Under the pieces are notes generated by a model, which saw nothing but the letters and a program-made list of their open reading frames with translations, had not been told where the DNA came from and ran no database searches. Shown one piece after another: positions 18,585-27,269 of a stretch of 64,000 bases of DNA. The position numbers and the translations under genes were made by a program. Source of the stretch: Myxococcales bacterium (lineage in GTDB: Bacteria > Myxococcota_A > Polyangia > Palsa-1104 > JAEUJZ01); the NCBI GenBank assembly GCA_016794505.1, contig JAEUJZ010000049.1, positions 312,136-376,135 on the forward strand, in the 5' to 3' direction. Numbering within the stretch: the stretch's first letter is position 1; each line of letters begins with the position of its first letter.

Positions 18585-19964
18585 ATGGCCGAGGAACCGC
18601 GTCAGCCTCACGAATCACCGCAGGAATCTGCCTCCTCTGCACCTGCCGATGCACCCGCCAAAGAGGCGGCTTCGGGCGTCGCTGCGGATGGCTCGTTCGC
18701 TGGCACGGCTGGCCAAGCTGAAGCCGTCCTTGCGTCGGAGACCGGCGATCCAGGGGCACCGATTCCGGCGGACGCAGTCGATCCCGAGCTGCTGCGCCTC
18801 TCGGTGCCGATACCGCGTCGGCATCCAGGGCTGGCCTTGGCCGTGCTGGTGATCTGTGGCCTGTTGCTGTTCCGATTGCGAACCGAGCTGCGCTATGCGC
18901 TGCAGCCCACAGAGCCTCGCGAGCTGGGCAGCGTGGGCTTGACCATCAAGAACCCGCAACTCGGCGACGCCGTCGGACAGTTTGTGGCGGTCTCGGGCAT
19001 CCCCGATCACCGCAATGCGCTGGCTTTTGATCCCAAGGGGGGCCGGCCACGACAGCATGTGTTCCGCCTGCTCGGGACCGCATCGCGGCTCTTGGTCACG
19101 GCTCCGGCGGCGGGACCGCCCCCGTTTCAGAATCGCTGGAGCGGTCGCCTGCGACGCTTCGATGAGCTTTCGTTTTTCGATACGGTGCGGGCGGCATGGG
19201 GAAGCACGCAGGCCCTGCGGGCCGTCGACATCGGCAAGCTGCGGGCGATGGTGCCGGGCGCGCTGCCGGTACCGTTCAATACGACCGACCGAGCGGGTGA
19301 GCCGCTGACGCTAGGCGGCCAACAAGATCTGCTGGTCGATGTGCTGTTCCCCGACGATGTACGGGTGCTGCTATCGAAGGAAAAGGTGCCCTCGCTGGCC
19401 GACGCCGATCACGAAGTCGAGCGCTTTGGCCTGCCGCATGGCCCCGGTGTCGAGACGAAGGATGGCTATGGCTATGTGCTGCGGCTGCCGACGCCTGGTC
19501 TCGAACGTCAGCGCGTGCTGGCGCATATCGACGCGCAAGGCGTGTGGCTTTGGCACCGATTCGAGACCTATCGCGCGCCGGTCGGCGCCGTGCAAGTTAC
19601 GCCTGCGGGTCTGCTCTTGCCGGGTCCAGATGCACTGCCGCAGCCAGTGCGTTATCGCGTGCCCGCTGAGCCCGTAGCTGTCGAGGGCGTAAAGCCCGCT
19701 TCGCCGTCGGTTCCCGTCGTTCTCTTGCCGCAGAAAGAGCCATCGACGCTGATTCTGTGGGAACAGCTAGAAGCCGTGCAGATCCACGAGCCGATGAATA
19801 TCGCAGCCGATGCCTTGGTTGTGGTCCACGGCGAGACACCCAAGAGCGTCGTTTGGACCCTGCCGATGGCCGCGCTGCTCGTGCTCTGCGCGCTGTTTAA
19901 TCTGTGGTACCTAGCGCGGGCCCTGCGCCGCCCCGCTGCCTCGGAAGACGTCGACGCGGCCTAG
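18585..19964 (+). CDS. Two-helix membrane protein of unknown function
   Basis: This 459-residue protein begins with an acidic, Ala/Pro-rich cytoplasmic segment of about 75 residues. A hydrophobic helix follows (about 82-97, PGLALAVLVICGLLLF). A central extracytoplasmic region of about 320 residues contains GVETKDGYGYVLRLPTPG and other beta-rich stretches. A second helix (about 426-446) lies near the C-terminus. The AAAGGA before the ATG supports the start. It is divergent from the tatT-like gene and convergent with the following lipoprotein gene, 13 bases away. No family was recognised. Confidence 0.78.
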   Translation: MAEEPRQPHESPQESASSAPADAPAKEAASGVAADGSFAGTAGQAEAVLASETGDPGAPIPADAVDPELLRLSVPIPRRHPGLALAVLVICGLLLFRLRTELRYALQPTEPRELGSVGLTIKNPQLGDAVGQFVAVSGIPDHRNALAFDPKGGRPRQHVFRLLGTASRLLVTAPAAGPPPFQNRWSGRLRRFDELSFFDTVRAAWGSTQALRAVDIGKLRAMVPGALPVPFNTTDRAGEPLTLGGQQDLLVDVLFPDDVRVLLSKEKVPSLADADHEVERFGLPHGPGVETKDGYGYVLRLPTPGLERQRVLAHIDAQGVWLWHRFETYRAPVGAVQVTPAGLLLPGPDALPQPVRYRVPAEPVAVEGVKPASPSVPVVLLPQKEPSTLILWEQLEAVQIHEPMNIAADALVVVHGETPKSVVWTLPMAALLVLCALFNLWYLARALRRPAASEDVDAA

Positions 19965-19977
19965 CTGCGGAGGCTTG

Positions 19978-20643
19978 TTAAGGCAGGCAGCAGAGCACGC
20001 CATCTTGGGCGTTGCTGTTGTCGTGGCTGTCATCGACCAGGTCGCTGTTGCAGGTCCAGGACTGAACGGCGAAGCACTGCAAGACACGCGAGAAGTTTCC
20101 GCAGGTCTTTGCCACGATCTGATCGCGTGCAAGCCGCCCACAGCCCGCCACTGCGCGGTTGCCTGGATTGTCGGCTTGCTGGCAGTCGTAGTTGTTGGGG
20201 TCGTTGAGGCTGCCTCGGCCGTCGTACCGGGCGGGCTGCGTGCCCGCGAAGAAGCCGGGCAGGCTGTTGCACTTCGCCATGTCCGCCGTCTTTGGCGAAC
20301 TGCAGATCGACGCCCCGATGGCACAGAGCTCGGAAGCGATAGGTCGCCCGCCCGAGCGGTTGCGATTGAATTCGCCTGGACACGCGAAGACGCCGCCGCC
20401 CAGGTCGGTTCCGCCGGCAAAGCGACAGCCGGCAAGCGGGGCGCCTCCGTCGCTGGGTTGCATTGGAGGGGGTTCGGTGCCAGTTCCAGGCTTGCTGCAG
20501 ACGCCGCTTATGCACTCAAGCCCGTCGGGGCAGTACGGGTTTACTTCATCGCATGCATACTTCACCCCGCTTAAGTCCGGGCTGTAGCACGAGGCCGACA
20601 GAGCAACGAGAGCCAAGCCAAGAGCAGAGAGTAATTTTGTCAT
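19978..20643 (-). CDS. Cys-rich lipoprotein of unknown function
   Basis: This 221-residue protein has a short signal peptide and a lipobox (ALSASCYS). The mature part has about 16 Cys in pairs (Y-C-P-D-G-L-E-C-I-S-G-V-C at the start), which suggests several disulphides and an extracellular or outer-membrane location. C-x-x-G-L-E-C-x-x-G-x-C is common in secreted proteins of these bacteria. Its ATG shares one base with the stop of the upstream TPR gene (TAATG), so the two are translationally coupled. Confidence 0.75.
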   Translation of the reverse strand: MTKLLSALGLALVALSASCYSPDLSGVKYACDEVNPYCPDGLECISGVCSKPGTGTEPPPMQPSDGGAPLAGCRFAGGTDLGGGVFACPGEFNRNRSGGRPIASELCAIGASICSSPKTADMAKCNSLPGFFAGTQPARYDGRGSLNDPNNYDCQQADNPGNRAVAGCGRLARDQIVAKTCGNFSRVLQCFAVQSWTCNSDLVDDSHDNSNAQDGVLCCLP

Positions 20644-21419
20644 TAGAAACTCCCAATAAGCCCCAGTCCCGGCCCGCCCGGTCCCAGCGGCACAAGGGCG
20701 GTCTTGGGTGGGGGTGGATTCTTGTTCTGCATGTGTCGCTGATAGAACCAGTAGCCCAGCCAGCCCCCCCCCGCGGCGAGAGCCAAGCCGCCTAGCACAT
20801 CGAATGCAATGGCGGCGCCGCTTAGCTGTTTGCCACGTTCCTGCGTCGCGAAGAGCTCAGCGCTAAACGGCTTGCCGCTGTTTCCTGACGAGGCCACGGT
20901 GTTGGCGGCGGCGATGGCGGCGGCGCCACAGGAGATGCCGATGATCAAGAACGCGGCTCCTCCCGCGGCAATGCCAATCGCAGGCCAGGGAGGCTTCTGG
21001 GAAACCTGGCTCAGCTTGGGGCGAATCACCGTCAGACGGGATCGAACCTCGTCGGAATCCTTGGGATTCGTCGCCAAGTACTCGTCAAGGTACCGGACCT
21101 CATCCGCGGTGCGGCCTTGCTTTTCGGCGATCTTGGCCAGGTTGTACAGAAGGTCGGGGTACTTGGTCAGCTGATACGCAGCCTCGAACTCGGCCCGTGC
21201 CGCGTTCCAGTTTTCAGCCTGAAAGAACATGACGCCGGCCTGGTAGTGCTGCTGTGCCGCCTTCTGCTCTAGCTCACTCGGCGCCGGAGACGTCGAGGCT
21301 GGGGGCGCTGCCTGCGCGCTCGACAATCCTCCAGAGACCTGGAGGGTCAGGCACATGCTGGCGCACACCACAATCCGCTTCCTAAACGACCGCTCCAGAG
21401 AATGAATCGACTCGGCCAC
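20643..21419 (-). CDS. Exported TPR protein with C-terminal membrane helices
   Basis: This 258-residue protein starts at GTG and has a signal-like N-terminus (IVVCASMCLTLQVSGGLSSAQA). Residues of about 47-105 form TPR-like helices (HYQAGVMFFQAENWNAARAEF; AYQLTKYPDLLYNLAKI). Two hydrophobic stretches follow (about 145-170 and 204-227), then a Pro/Gly-rich tail. This layout (TPR plus two helices) is frequent in myxobacterial exported proteins of unknown role. It is coupled to the downstream Cys-rich lipoprotein gene by TAATG. Confidence 0.78.
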   Translation of the reverse strand: MAESIHSLERSFRKRIVVCASMCLTLQVSGGLSSAQAAPPASTSPAPSELEQKAAQQHYQAGVMFFQAENWNAARAEFEAAYQLTKYPDLLYNLAKIAEKQGRTADEVRYLDEYLATNPKDSDEVRSRLTVIRPKLSQVSQKPPWPAIGIAAGGAAFLIIGISCGAAAIAAANTVASSGNSGKPFSAELFATQERGKQLSGAAIAFDVLGGLALAAGGGWLGYWFYQRHMQNKNPPPPKTALVPLGPGGPGLGLIGSF

Positions 21420-21723
21420 GTTGCGACTATATCACGGGCCTTTCGTGGCTGGCGATTGGGAACTTTCGCACCAAAGAGGGCTCCTGCCATAGAGGCGGCA
21501 ATGGGGCCCAGTGCGGTGCGTGCGCGGCTGCAAAAGACGCGTGTGTGCGCTGGAACCGCAGGGTGCGGATACGCAATCTGTCGTCGGATAGCGGTGCGTC
21601 TGCGCACGCTCTGTGTCATCACCGACGCCCAATTTCCCGTCGCTGACGTGCGTATTAGCACCACTTTTTCTGTCGCTGAGCGTGCTAGCGTCAAGGCCGT
21701 TACCGACGGAGAAAGCAGATCTC

Positions 21724-23181
21724 ATGAGCGCGTTTATTTCCGACCGTACGACCGGGTTAGCTGGCGGCTCAGCTGCCGTTTCCTTGGGTGAGACGCAGGT
21801 AGCCGCAGAGCACAGCGCCGACATCGTGATCGTGGGTGCTGGGGTCACCGGCTGCGCCGCTGCTGTGGCGCTGGCTGATGGGCGACGGCGCATTCTGGTC
21901 CTAGAGGCGCGCAACCATCACAAGCCGCGCTTCGCAGGCGAGCTGATTCATCCAACCGGTGCGCAGGTCTTGGATGATCTGGGTTTTTTGCCGACGCTGC
22001 GCCGCCATGGGGGCATCGATGTCAGCGGCTTTGCCGTCGTGCCCTCGGTGGATGATCCGTCGCTGCGTCTGCCATACCGCGAGATCCCCAACAATCGGCC
22101 GACAGGCTTTGCCATGGAACACCGCGATCTCGTCGATGGCATGCGCGAGGTCTTGCGGCAGACACCCGGCGTCGAGGTGCGCATGGGTCACAAGGTCGAT
22201 GAGATCCTGCGCGATGCTCGCGGCCGCGTGTGTGGCGTGCGCTGTGCCGACCAGCGCGTGTCTGCCCGTCTGGTGCTCGGCTGTGACGGACGGCACTCGA
22301 AAGTTCGGCCCCTATTGGGGCTCTCGGAGCAGGCACGTCTTTTGTCATTCAGCGTCGCGTTTCGTCTGCCCGGCGGGGCGCCGCTATTGCCCAATCCCAG
22401 CTATGGCCACATCGTCCTTGGGGCCTGGGGGCCCATGCTGCTTTATCCCATTGGCGGGCGGGACGGTGCGCAGGATGCGCGCGGCTGTTTCGACGTATCC
22501 AGCGAGCTTTCGGGCGGGCCGCGTGGCGCCGCAGAGCTTCTGCGACGGCAGTATGCGCCGCACCTGCCGCTGCGCCTGCGACAGGCCATGCTGGACTCGC
22601 TGGATCGTGAGCTTCCGCAGATTGCCGCCAACGAGGCCATCCGCACCGACCGCGCGGTCCTGCCCGGTGCTGCCATCGTCGGTGATGCCGGGGGCTGCTC
22701 GCATCCCTTGACTGCGGCCGGTATGACGGTTGGCTTTACCGACGCACAGCGGCTGGGGCGCCTGCTGGCCGAGCAAGGACGGCTGCACGATCCGTCGGCC
22801 GTCGATGCCGTGCTGCATCGCTATGAAGTCGAGCGCTATCGCTTTGTGCGCGCTCGCGAGGTGCTGGCGGACGCGCTGTACGAGGTCTTTCGCGGTGCCG
22901 AGCCGGGCACGCGAGCGCTACGCAGCGGCATCCTGCGCTACTGGCAAGGCAGCGAGCAGGCGCGGGCACGCTCGATGGCGCTTTTGTCCGGGGCGGACTC
23001 GCGACTTTCCGTGTTCTTGCGCGAATACCTGACCGTGATCAGCAAGTCGAGCGCTGCCGCCTGGGCCGCCCGCGATGAGCGCCGGGCTGCCTTTGTGGGC
23101 TTGGGCAAAAAAAGCGTCGAAAAGATGCGCGCGGTGTTCCGCGACGTGCGGCAGGAAGCCACGCGCAGCCTATCGGCCTAA
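21724..23181 (+). CDS. FAD-dependent monooxygenase of squalene-epoxidase type
   Basis: This 485-residue flavoenzyme has the FAD dinucleotide fold IVIVGAGVTGCAAAVAL near residue 35, the DG motif (GCDGRHSKVRPLLGL) and the GD motif (GDAGGCSHPLTAAGMTVGF). The HPLT-xx-GMTV stretch in the GD region is typical of squalene monooxygenase (SQLE/Erg1), which inserts oxygen into squalene before sterol synthesis. Other UbiH-like hydroxylases do not usually have it. C-terminal basic and hydrophobic helices could attach to the membrane. ATG at 21724 was chosen as the nearest start to the fold, after GGAGAAAG. No cyclase lies nearby, so the substrate is open. Confidence 0.8.
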   Translation: MSAFISDRTTGLAGGSAAVSLGETQVAAEHSADIVIVGAGVTGCAAAVALADGRRRILVLEARNHHKPRFAGELIHPTGAQVLDDLGFLPTLRRHGGIDVSGFAVVPSVDDPSLRLPYREIPNNRPTGFAMEHRDLVDGMREVLRQTPGVEVRMGHKVDEILRDARGRVCGVRCADQRVSARLVLGCDGRHSKVRPLLGLSEQARLLSFSVAFRLPGGAPLLPNPSYGHIVLGAWGPMLLYPIGGRDGAQDARGCFDVSSELSGGPRGAAELLRRQYAPHLPLRLRQAMLDSLDRELPQIAANEAIRTDRAVLPGAAIVGDAGGCSHPLTAAGMTVGFTDAQRLGRLLAEQGRLHDPSAVDAVLHRYEVERYRFVRAREVLADALYEVFRGAEPGTRALRSGILRYWQGSEQARARSMALLSGADSRLSVFLREYLTVISKSSAAAWAARDERRAAFVGLGKKSVEKMRAVFRDVRQEATRSLSA

Positions 23182-23195
23182 CGGCACGCCAGGTG

Positions 23196-23229
23196 GTTCT
23201 TTAATAAAGAACGATAAAAATCGTTCTTT
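23196..23229. terminator. AT-rich bidirectional terminator between convergent genes
   Basis: The 10-base arms AAAGAACGAT (23206-23215) and ATCGTTCTTT (23220-23229) form a perfect hairpin with an AAAA loop. Just upstream, GTTCTTT and AAAGAAC (23196-23212) form a second hairpin that shares bases with the first. The region lies between a plus-strand gene ending at 23181 and a minus-strand gene ending at 23231. A bidirectional terminator is the simplest reading. Confidence 0.7.
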
Positions 23230-23230
23230 G

Positions 23231-23698
23231 CTAATGAGTCGAGTAGTTGCTGCAGCGCCCGCCCGAGCAGCGCCCGCCTTTGCAGTCCGAATCCGAGCCG
23301 CAGTTGCCGCACTTGCCCGACGAGCAGCGGCCCACTTTGCAGTCGGAATCCGAGCCGCAGCTGCCACAGCGACCGCTGGAGCAGCGGCCGTTGCCATGGC
23401 AGTCCGAGTCCGAGCCACAGCCGCCGCAGCGTCCACTCGAACAGCGCCCCGTTGAGCAGTCCGAGTCCGAGCCGCAGGCGCCGCACCTGCCCGACGAGCA
23501 GCGGCCATGCCCGTTGCAGTCCGAGTCCGAGCCGCAGCCGCCGCACTTGCCCGAGGAGCAGCGACCGAAGCCGGCGCAGTCCGAGTCCGAGCCGCAGCTC
23601 GCCGCGTCGCCGCTGGCCGGTCGTACATGCAGCGAAAACAGGATGCAGAGCGCACCGGAAAACGCGATCAGGAAGCGAAGTAAGAACGATGTCCGCAT
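23231..23698 (-). CDS. Secreted protein with six tandem Cys repeats
   Basis: This 155-residue protein has a signal peptide (FLIAFSGALCILFSLHVRPASG) followed by six near-identical units of about 18-21 residues. Each unit has the pattern C-G-S-D-S-D-C-x(3-5)-G-R-C-S-S-G-K/R-C, giving four Cys per unit and about 24 in the repeat region. The units end in a short S-N-Y-S-T-H tail. It is probably exported and disulphide-rich, or binds metal; the repeated D-S-D could bind calcium. The DNA shows imperfect repeats of about 54-60 bases that can gain or lose units by recombination. The function is unknown. Confidence 0.8.
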   Translation of the reverse strand: MRTSFLLRFLIAFSGALCILFSLHVRPASGDAASCGSDSDCAGFGRCSSGKCGGCGSDSDCNGHGRCSSGRCGACGSDSDCSTGRCSSGRCGGCGSDSDCHGNGRCSSGRCGSCGSDSDCKVGRCSSGKCGNCGSDSDCKGGRCSGGRCSNYSTH

Positions 23699-23794
23699 GT
23701 CTTCATGCTACCTGTGCAGTCGCCCGCCGAACCACAAGAATCTCGACGGAAAAAAGCCGCGGACGAACAGCCCCTTGCGTGCGGCAAGCGGTTA

Positions 23795-24613
23795 TCAGGG
23801 CAGGAAACGGACCGAGCGCAGCATCGACTCGGCTTCGCTTTTGACGGTGTTGCTGTCGATCATCAGGCCAACCTCGATGACATCTGGGATGCCTTTTTCG
23901 GCGCGCTCGGGATACGCGAGGCGAAAGTCGGCTTCGACATCGCGAACCAGAGTCCGCAGCTCGCCGAGTCGATCGGGGCCGCGTCCCAGTGCAATGTGGC
24001 GCATGAACTCGCCGTACTTGCGCTCGCGCCCGACGTCCGCCCCCGTCTTCCAGGCTCCGTCCGCCCAGACATAGGCGATGGTGTCGGGCACGCGCTGGCC
24101 TTGGTACAGGTGCCTTGGTCCGTCGAATGCGACCAGCAAATAGAAACAGGCGTCGTTGCGGTCCGAGTCGGTGACATCGGCGCCTTTGCCAGGCAAGCGG
24201 ACCGGGGCCATCGTGACCTCGACCCGGCGATAGCTGCGTGGCGAGACGCGAAAGCCGTTGGGCGTCAGGCGCAGGATGACCTTGTCTTCACGCTTAAGCA
24301 GGCGCCAAAGCAGGATCGACGAAGCCGCTGGTCCGGGCCGCGCGACGAGGTGCAGGCTGCCTTGTTGGAGGAAAAAGTACGCGGGCCCGCCGAACTTGGT
24401 CTCGATCCGCCCTTTCTGCGCGTCGAGCCAGGCCGCCATGGCGGGTCCAGGCGAGGCATCGGGCTGCCTCGAAAAGTCGACGACTGCAAGCGGCTCGCTC
24501 GCCCGCGCCGACGGCAAAAGTACCCCGCAGCCCGCGGCCCAGATCCACAGCGCCCAGCGGATTGTCGCGCCAGCGGCCGGCTTTCTGCGTCGGTGCGTCG
24601 TATCGTCCATCAT
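23795..24613 (-). CDS. DUF3047 domain exported protein
   Basis: This 272-residue protein has a signal-type N-terminus (IRWALWIWAAGCGVLLPSARA). The mature part carries DUF3047 hallmarks: the R-V-P-D-T-I-A-Y-V-W-A-D-G-A-W-K-T-G segment, V-R-D-V-E-A-D-F-R, and an I-E-V-G-L-M-I-D-S-N-T end. DUF3047 proteins are periplasmic and of unknown function. ATG 24613 or 24610 is preferred; an upstream TTG at 24673 is possible. It is transcribed away from the phosphatase-superfamily gene. Confidence 0.85.
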   Translation of the reverse strand: MMDDTTHRRRKPAAGATIRWALWIWAAGCGVLLPSARASEPLAVVDFSRQPDASPGPAMAAWLDAQKGRIETKFGGPAYFFLQQGSLHLVARPGPAASSILLWRLLKREDKVILRLTPNGFRVSPRSYRRVEVTMAPVRLPGKGADVTDSDRNDACFYLLVAFDGPRHLYQGQRVPDTIAYVWADGAWKTGADVGRERKYGEFMRHIALGRGPDRLGELRTLVRDVEADFRLAYPERAEKGIPDVIEVGLMIDSNTVKSEAESMLRSVRFLP

Positions 24614-24817
24614 TCGCGCGTCTGTCCAGTGATGCGAGCGCGCAGCGTACGGCAAACGGGTGGGTGACGGCAAAGGGGAACATGGAGCATCGGCCAGCCG
24701 ATGACTGCCCAGCCGATCACCGGCCGCGGTTGCCGGCAGCAGGCACCGGCAACGGACGCGCGTCGTCGTCGGAAGTCTGTTGTTGTTTTGCGCTACCCGG
24801 CGCGATACGCTGAATGC

Positions 24818-25828
24818 GTGCGCGCTAGGTATCCCTCTTATCGCTTAGTCGCAGCGTCTGCCTTGTTTCTTGGCACCGCGACTGGAATGCCGGGTCTTTA
24901 TCCCTGGGTCGGGACGCAGCCGCGCGTCGCCCAGGCCGAGCCGTATGCCTTGCCGACGGACTCGGTCTTGCCTCGCGCAGGCTTTGTCGCGACTGGCGGC
25001 CCGCTGCCGAGCTCGTTTCTGGACGCGTCGACCAACGTGCGTCATGTCGTCATCATCAGCGAAGACGGCATGCGGCCCGAGCTGATCACGCAGCAGCAGC
25101 GCATGCAGTGGCACCAGCTTCTGGCCAAGAACGGCGCGTACAGCTGGCGGGCGCGCACCATTCGCACGGCCTCGACGCTGCCATCGCATGCCTCGATGCT
25201 GTCGGGCGTCGACGTGAACTTGCACGGCCTAACCTGGAACAACTGGCGACCGCAGAAGGGCTATATCCAGGTACCGACGATCTTCAAAGCCGCCGAGGAC
25301 CAGGGGCTAAAGACCGCAGCCTTTGTCGGCAAGTTCAAGCTGCGCCACATTCTGCCGCCGGGGACCGTCGATGTGTTTCAGCGGCCGGGCTACTACTGCA
25401 AGAAAGTCAGCGAAGAAGCCGCGCGCTACATCGAACGGGAAAAGCCGGCGCTGACCTTCGTTCACTTCTCGGATCCCGACGAAAAAGGCCACTCGGCCGG
25501 CTGGATGTCAGAAGACCAGAAGCGCGCCGCCCGCGATGCCGATGCCTGCCTGGGCACGATCTATCAAGCCATCGAGCGCGCCGGCATCTTGAGTGACACG
25601 CTGGTCATTGTCTCGGCGGACCACGGTGGTCACAACCACAACCACTCGGGCGCCCTGCTGTCGGATCGCAACATCCCATGGATCGCCATGGGGCCGGGCG
25701 TGCGGCGTGGCTATTCGATCCAGGGGCCGATCTCGACGATGGACACGGCGGCGACGGCGCTGGCCGTGCTGGGCCTGCGACCGCAGACCCGCCTTACTGG
25801 CAAGCCAATCCGCGAGATTTTTCAGTAG
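24818..25828 (+). CDS. Alkaline-phosphatase-superfamily hydrolase (nucleotide pyrophosphatase/phosphodiesterase type)
   Basis: This protein of about 336 residues is counted from GTG at 24818; an upstream start is possible. After a signal-like segment it has V-V-I-I-S-E-D-G-M-R-P-E-L (first metal Asp), T-A-S-T-L-P-S-H-A-S-M-L-S-G-V (nucleophile Thr/Ser), H-F-S-D-P-D-E-K-G-H (metal Asp and His) and S-A-D-H-G-G-H (Asp-His pair). Together these define type I phosphodiesterase/nucleotide pyrophosphatase enzymes. It is probably periplasmic and acts on a phosphodiester. The substrate is not clear. The linked downstream gene begins 17 bases later. Confidence 0.85.
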   Translation: MRARYPSYRLVAASALFLGTATGMPGLYPWVGTQPRVAQAEPYALPTDSVLPRAGFVATGGPLPSSFLDASTNVRHVVIISEDGMRPELITQQQRMQWHQLLAKNGAYSWRARTIRTASTLPSHASMLSGVDVNLHGLTWNNWRPQKGYIQVPTIFKAAEDQGLKTAAFVGKFKLRHILPPGTVDVFQRPGYYCKKVSEEAARYIEREKPALTFVHFSDPDEKGHSAGWMSEDQKRAARDADACLGTIYQAIERAGILSDTLVIVSADHGGHNHNHSGALLSDRNIPWIAMGPGVRRGYSIQGPISTMDTAATALAVLGLRPQTRLTGKPIREIFQ

Positions 25829-25845
25829 GCGTCCAGGAACTGCAC

Positions 25846-26976
25846 GTGTCGCTCTTGCACTCGATGGGCAGGTGGCTGGCTGGGCTTGTCGTAGTCGCTG
25901 TCCTTTTTTGCGCATCGCTTGGCCACGCGGATCCGACGGTCGCTGTATCGCCGACCTTGCCGACGCCGCTGCCGCAGGCTTGGGCTGAGGCTTTTTCGAC
26001 GCTGGCCGCCGATCCGCGACCGCCTTCCTTGGTGCGCGATACCCATTACATCGTGTCCAACGAAGACAATCACTTCGTGTGGCGCACCCAGCTGGAAGGC
26101 CGCGGCGGCATCTATGTTGGGGTTGGCACCGACCAGAACTATCTTTTGGCGGGCTGGGCCCGTCCCGAGCTTTTGGTGCTGCTCGACTTCGATCAAGTGG
26201 TCGTCGATCTGCACCGTGTATACGGCGTGATTTTTCTCAACTCTCCGACGCCGCATGACTTCTTGGATCTGTGGGAAGACCGCAACGTCCGCCGCGTCGA
26301 AGAGCTGATCGAAGCACTCAAAGTCGATGCCCCAACGCGCCGGGGCATGCTCGCGGCCTATCGCATGGCGCACTTTGCGGTGCCGCGTCGCCTGCGCCGC
26401 GTCGAGGCGGCATACAAGCCGCTGGGCATTCGCTGGTTCCTAAACGACATGAACCAGTACCGCTATCTCGTCGAGCTTTTCCGCACCGGTCGCGTCATTG
26501 CCGTGCGCGGCGACCTGAGCATCGGCGGTGCGATGAGCGCAGTGGCCGGCGCGGCGCAGAGAGTCGGCGGCGTCGTGCGCACGCTGTACCTGTCGAATGC
26601 CGAGCGCTACTTCCCATATACCGCCGGCTTCAAACAGAGCATGCTGGCCCTGCCCACCGACGACAAATCGCTGGTCGTACGGACGCGAGCGCGGATGAAC
26701 GGCGCGTACGAGTACATCGTGCAGGACGCCGGCAACTTCAAGCGCTGGCTGGAATGGGGAAAGATGAGCTACGCCGTCGAGCTCACGCGGTATCGCGAGC
26801 TGGATAGCGTCACGGGCGCCTACTTCATCCGTCGAGAACCGCCGCAGCCAAAGAGCGCCCCCAAGGCCGGTGCAGACAAGGCCAGCGCGGACAAGGCCAG
26901 TTCCGGGACGCGCGAGTCGGCCACGGCCAGCACGGCGCCAGAATCTGCGAATCACAACAAAGCCAAACACGAATAA
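25846..26976 (+). CDS. Exported protein of unknown function (LIC_10091-like)
   Basis: This protein of about 376 residues has a signal peptide (WLAGLVVVAVLFCASLGHA). The core has D-T-H-Y-I-V-S-N-E-D-N-H, I-Y-V-G-V-G-T-D-Q-N-Y, W-A-R-P-E, F-L-N-D-M-N-Q-Y and T-L-Y-L-S-N-A-E-R-Y-F. From memory this resembles the Leptospira LIC_10091 group, which has a methyltransferase-like fold, but I am not certain. The C-terminal 45 residues are Lys/Ala/Ser-rich. GTG 25846 is preferred because AGGA lies 7 bases upstream; ATG 25864 is an alternative. Confidence 0.72.
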   Translation: MSLLHSMGRWLAGLVVVAVLFCASLGHADPTVAVSPTLPTPLPQAWAEAFSTLAADPRPPSLVRDTHYIVSNEDNHFVWRTQLEGRGGIYVGVGTDQNYLLAGWARPELLVLLDFDQVVVDLHRVYGVIFLNSPTPHDFLDLWEDRNVRRVEELIEALKVDAPTRRGMLAAYRMAHFAVPRRLRRVEAAYKPLGIRWFLNDMNQYRYLVELFRTGRVIAVRGDLSIGGAMSAVAGAAQRVGGVVRTLYLSNAERYFPYTAGFKQSMLALPTDDKSLVVRTRARMNGAYEYIVQDAGNFKRWLEWGKMSYAVELTRYRELDSVTGAYFIRREPPQPKSAPKAGADKASADKASSGTRESATASTAPESANHNKAKHE

Positions 26977-27005
26977 ATTGATTAATTTTTATTAATCAAT
27001 TTTTG
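26976..27005 (+). terminator. AT-rich hairpin terminator
   Basis: Perfect 11-base arms AATTGATTAAT (26976-26986) and ATTAATCAATT (26991-27001) enclose a TTTT loop and are followed by a T run. It begins at the last base of the exported-protein stop codon, so it likely ends that transcript. It also marks the left edge of the AT-richer accessory region. Confidence 0.75.
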
Positions 27006-27110
27006 ATTTGTGTTTATTTGTGGCCCGTGAATACGGCAGGGCGTCGACGATACGGCTGCGGTGGCGCAGGGCAGAAAAGGGACCTTCCCTCGATTTTGTG
27101 GACAGGTTGG
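27006..27110. other. Intergenic segment between terminator and transposase remnant
   Basis: No gene or clear site was seen here. It is a short stretch of mixed composition leading to the stop codon of the IS3 fragment. Confidence 0.5.
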
Positions 27111-27269
27111 TTACGTCGTTGAGTCCGCTGTGGGGTTCCTATTTTCGAACTCGTTGGGGCTGATGAAGCCGAGGGTGGAGTGTCTGCGCGTGGGGTTGTA
27201 GTAGACCTCGAGGTACTCGAAGATCGTGGTCTGTACCCAGCCAGCCGTTTCGTGTCTTTTAGCCCTGGC
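27111..27269 (-). pseudogene. IS3-family transposase, C-terminal fragment
   Basis: Reading the minus strand from 27269 to the stop at 27111 gives the end of an IS3 OrfB/integrase-core protein. It contains I-F-E-Y-L-E-V-Y-Y-N-P, R-R-H-S-T-L-G-F-I-S-P and N-E-F-E-N, which match the conserved C-terminal end (rve_3) of these transposases. The frame is closed by a stop codon just upstream (about 27272), so only about 50 residues remain and the catalytic D-D-E is lost. No terminal inverted repeats were found. It is a dead remnant at the edge of the accessory island. Confidence 0.85.

Noticed and set aside
23231..23700. Regular repeats that looked like a CRISPR array
   Set aside because: The repeats are in-frame coding units of a Cys-rich protein with a signal peptide; there are no unique spacers between identical repeats.
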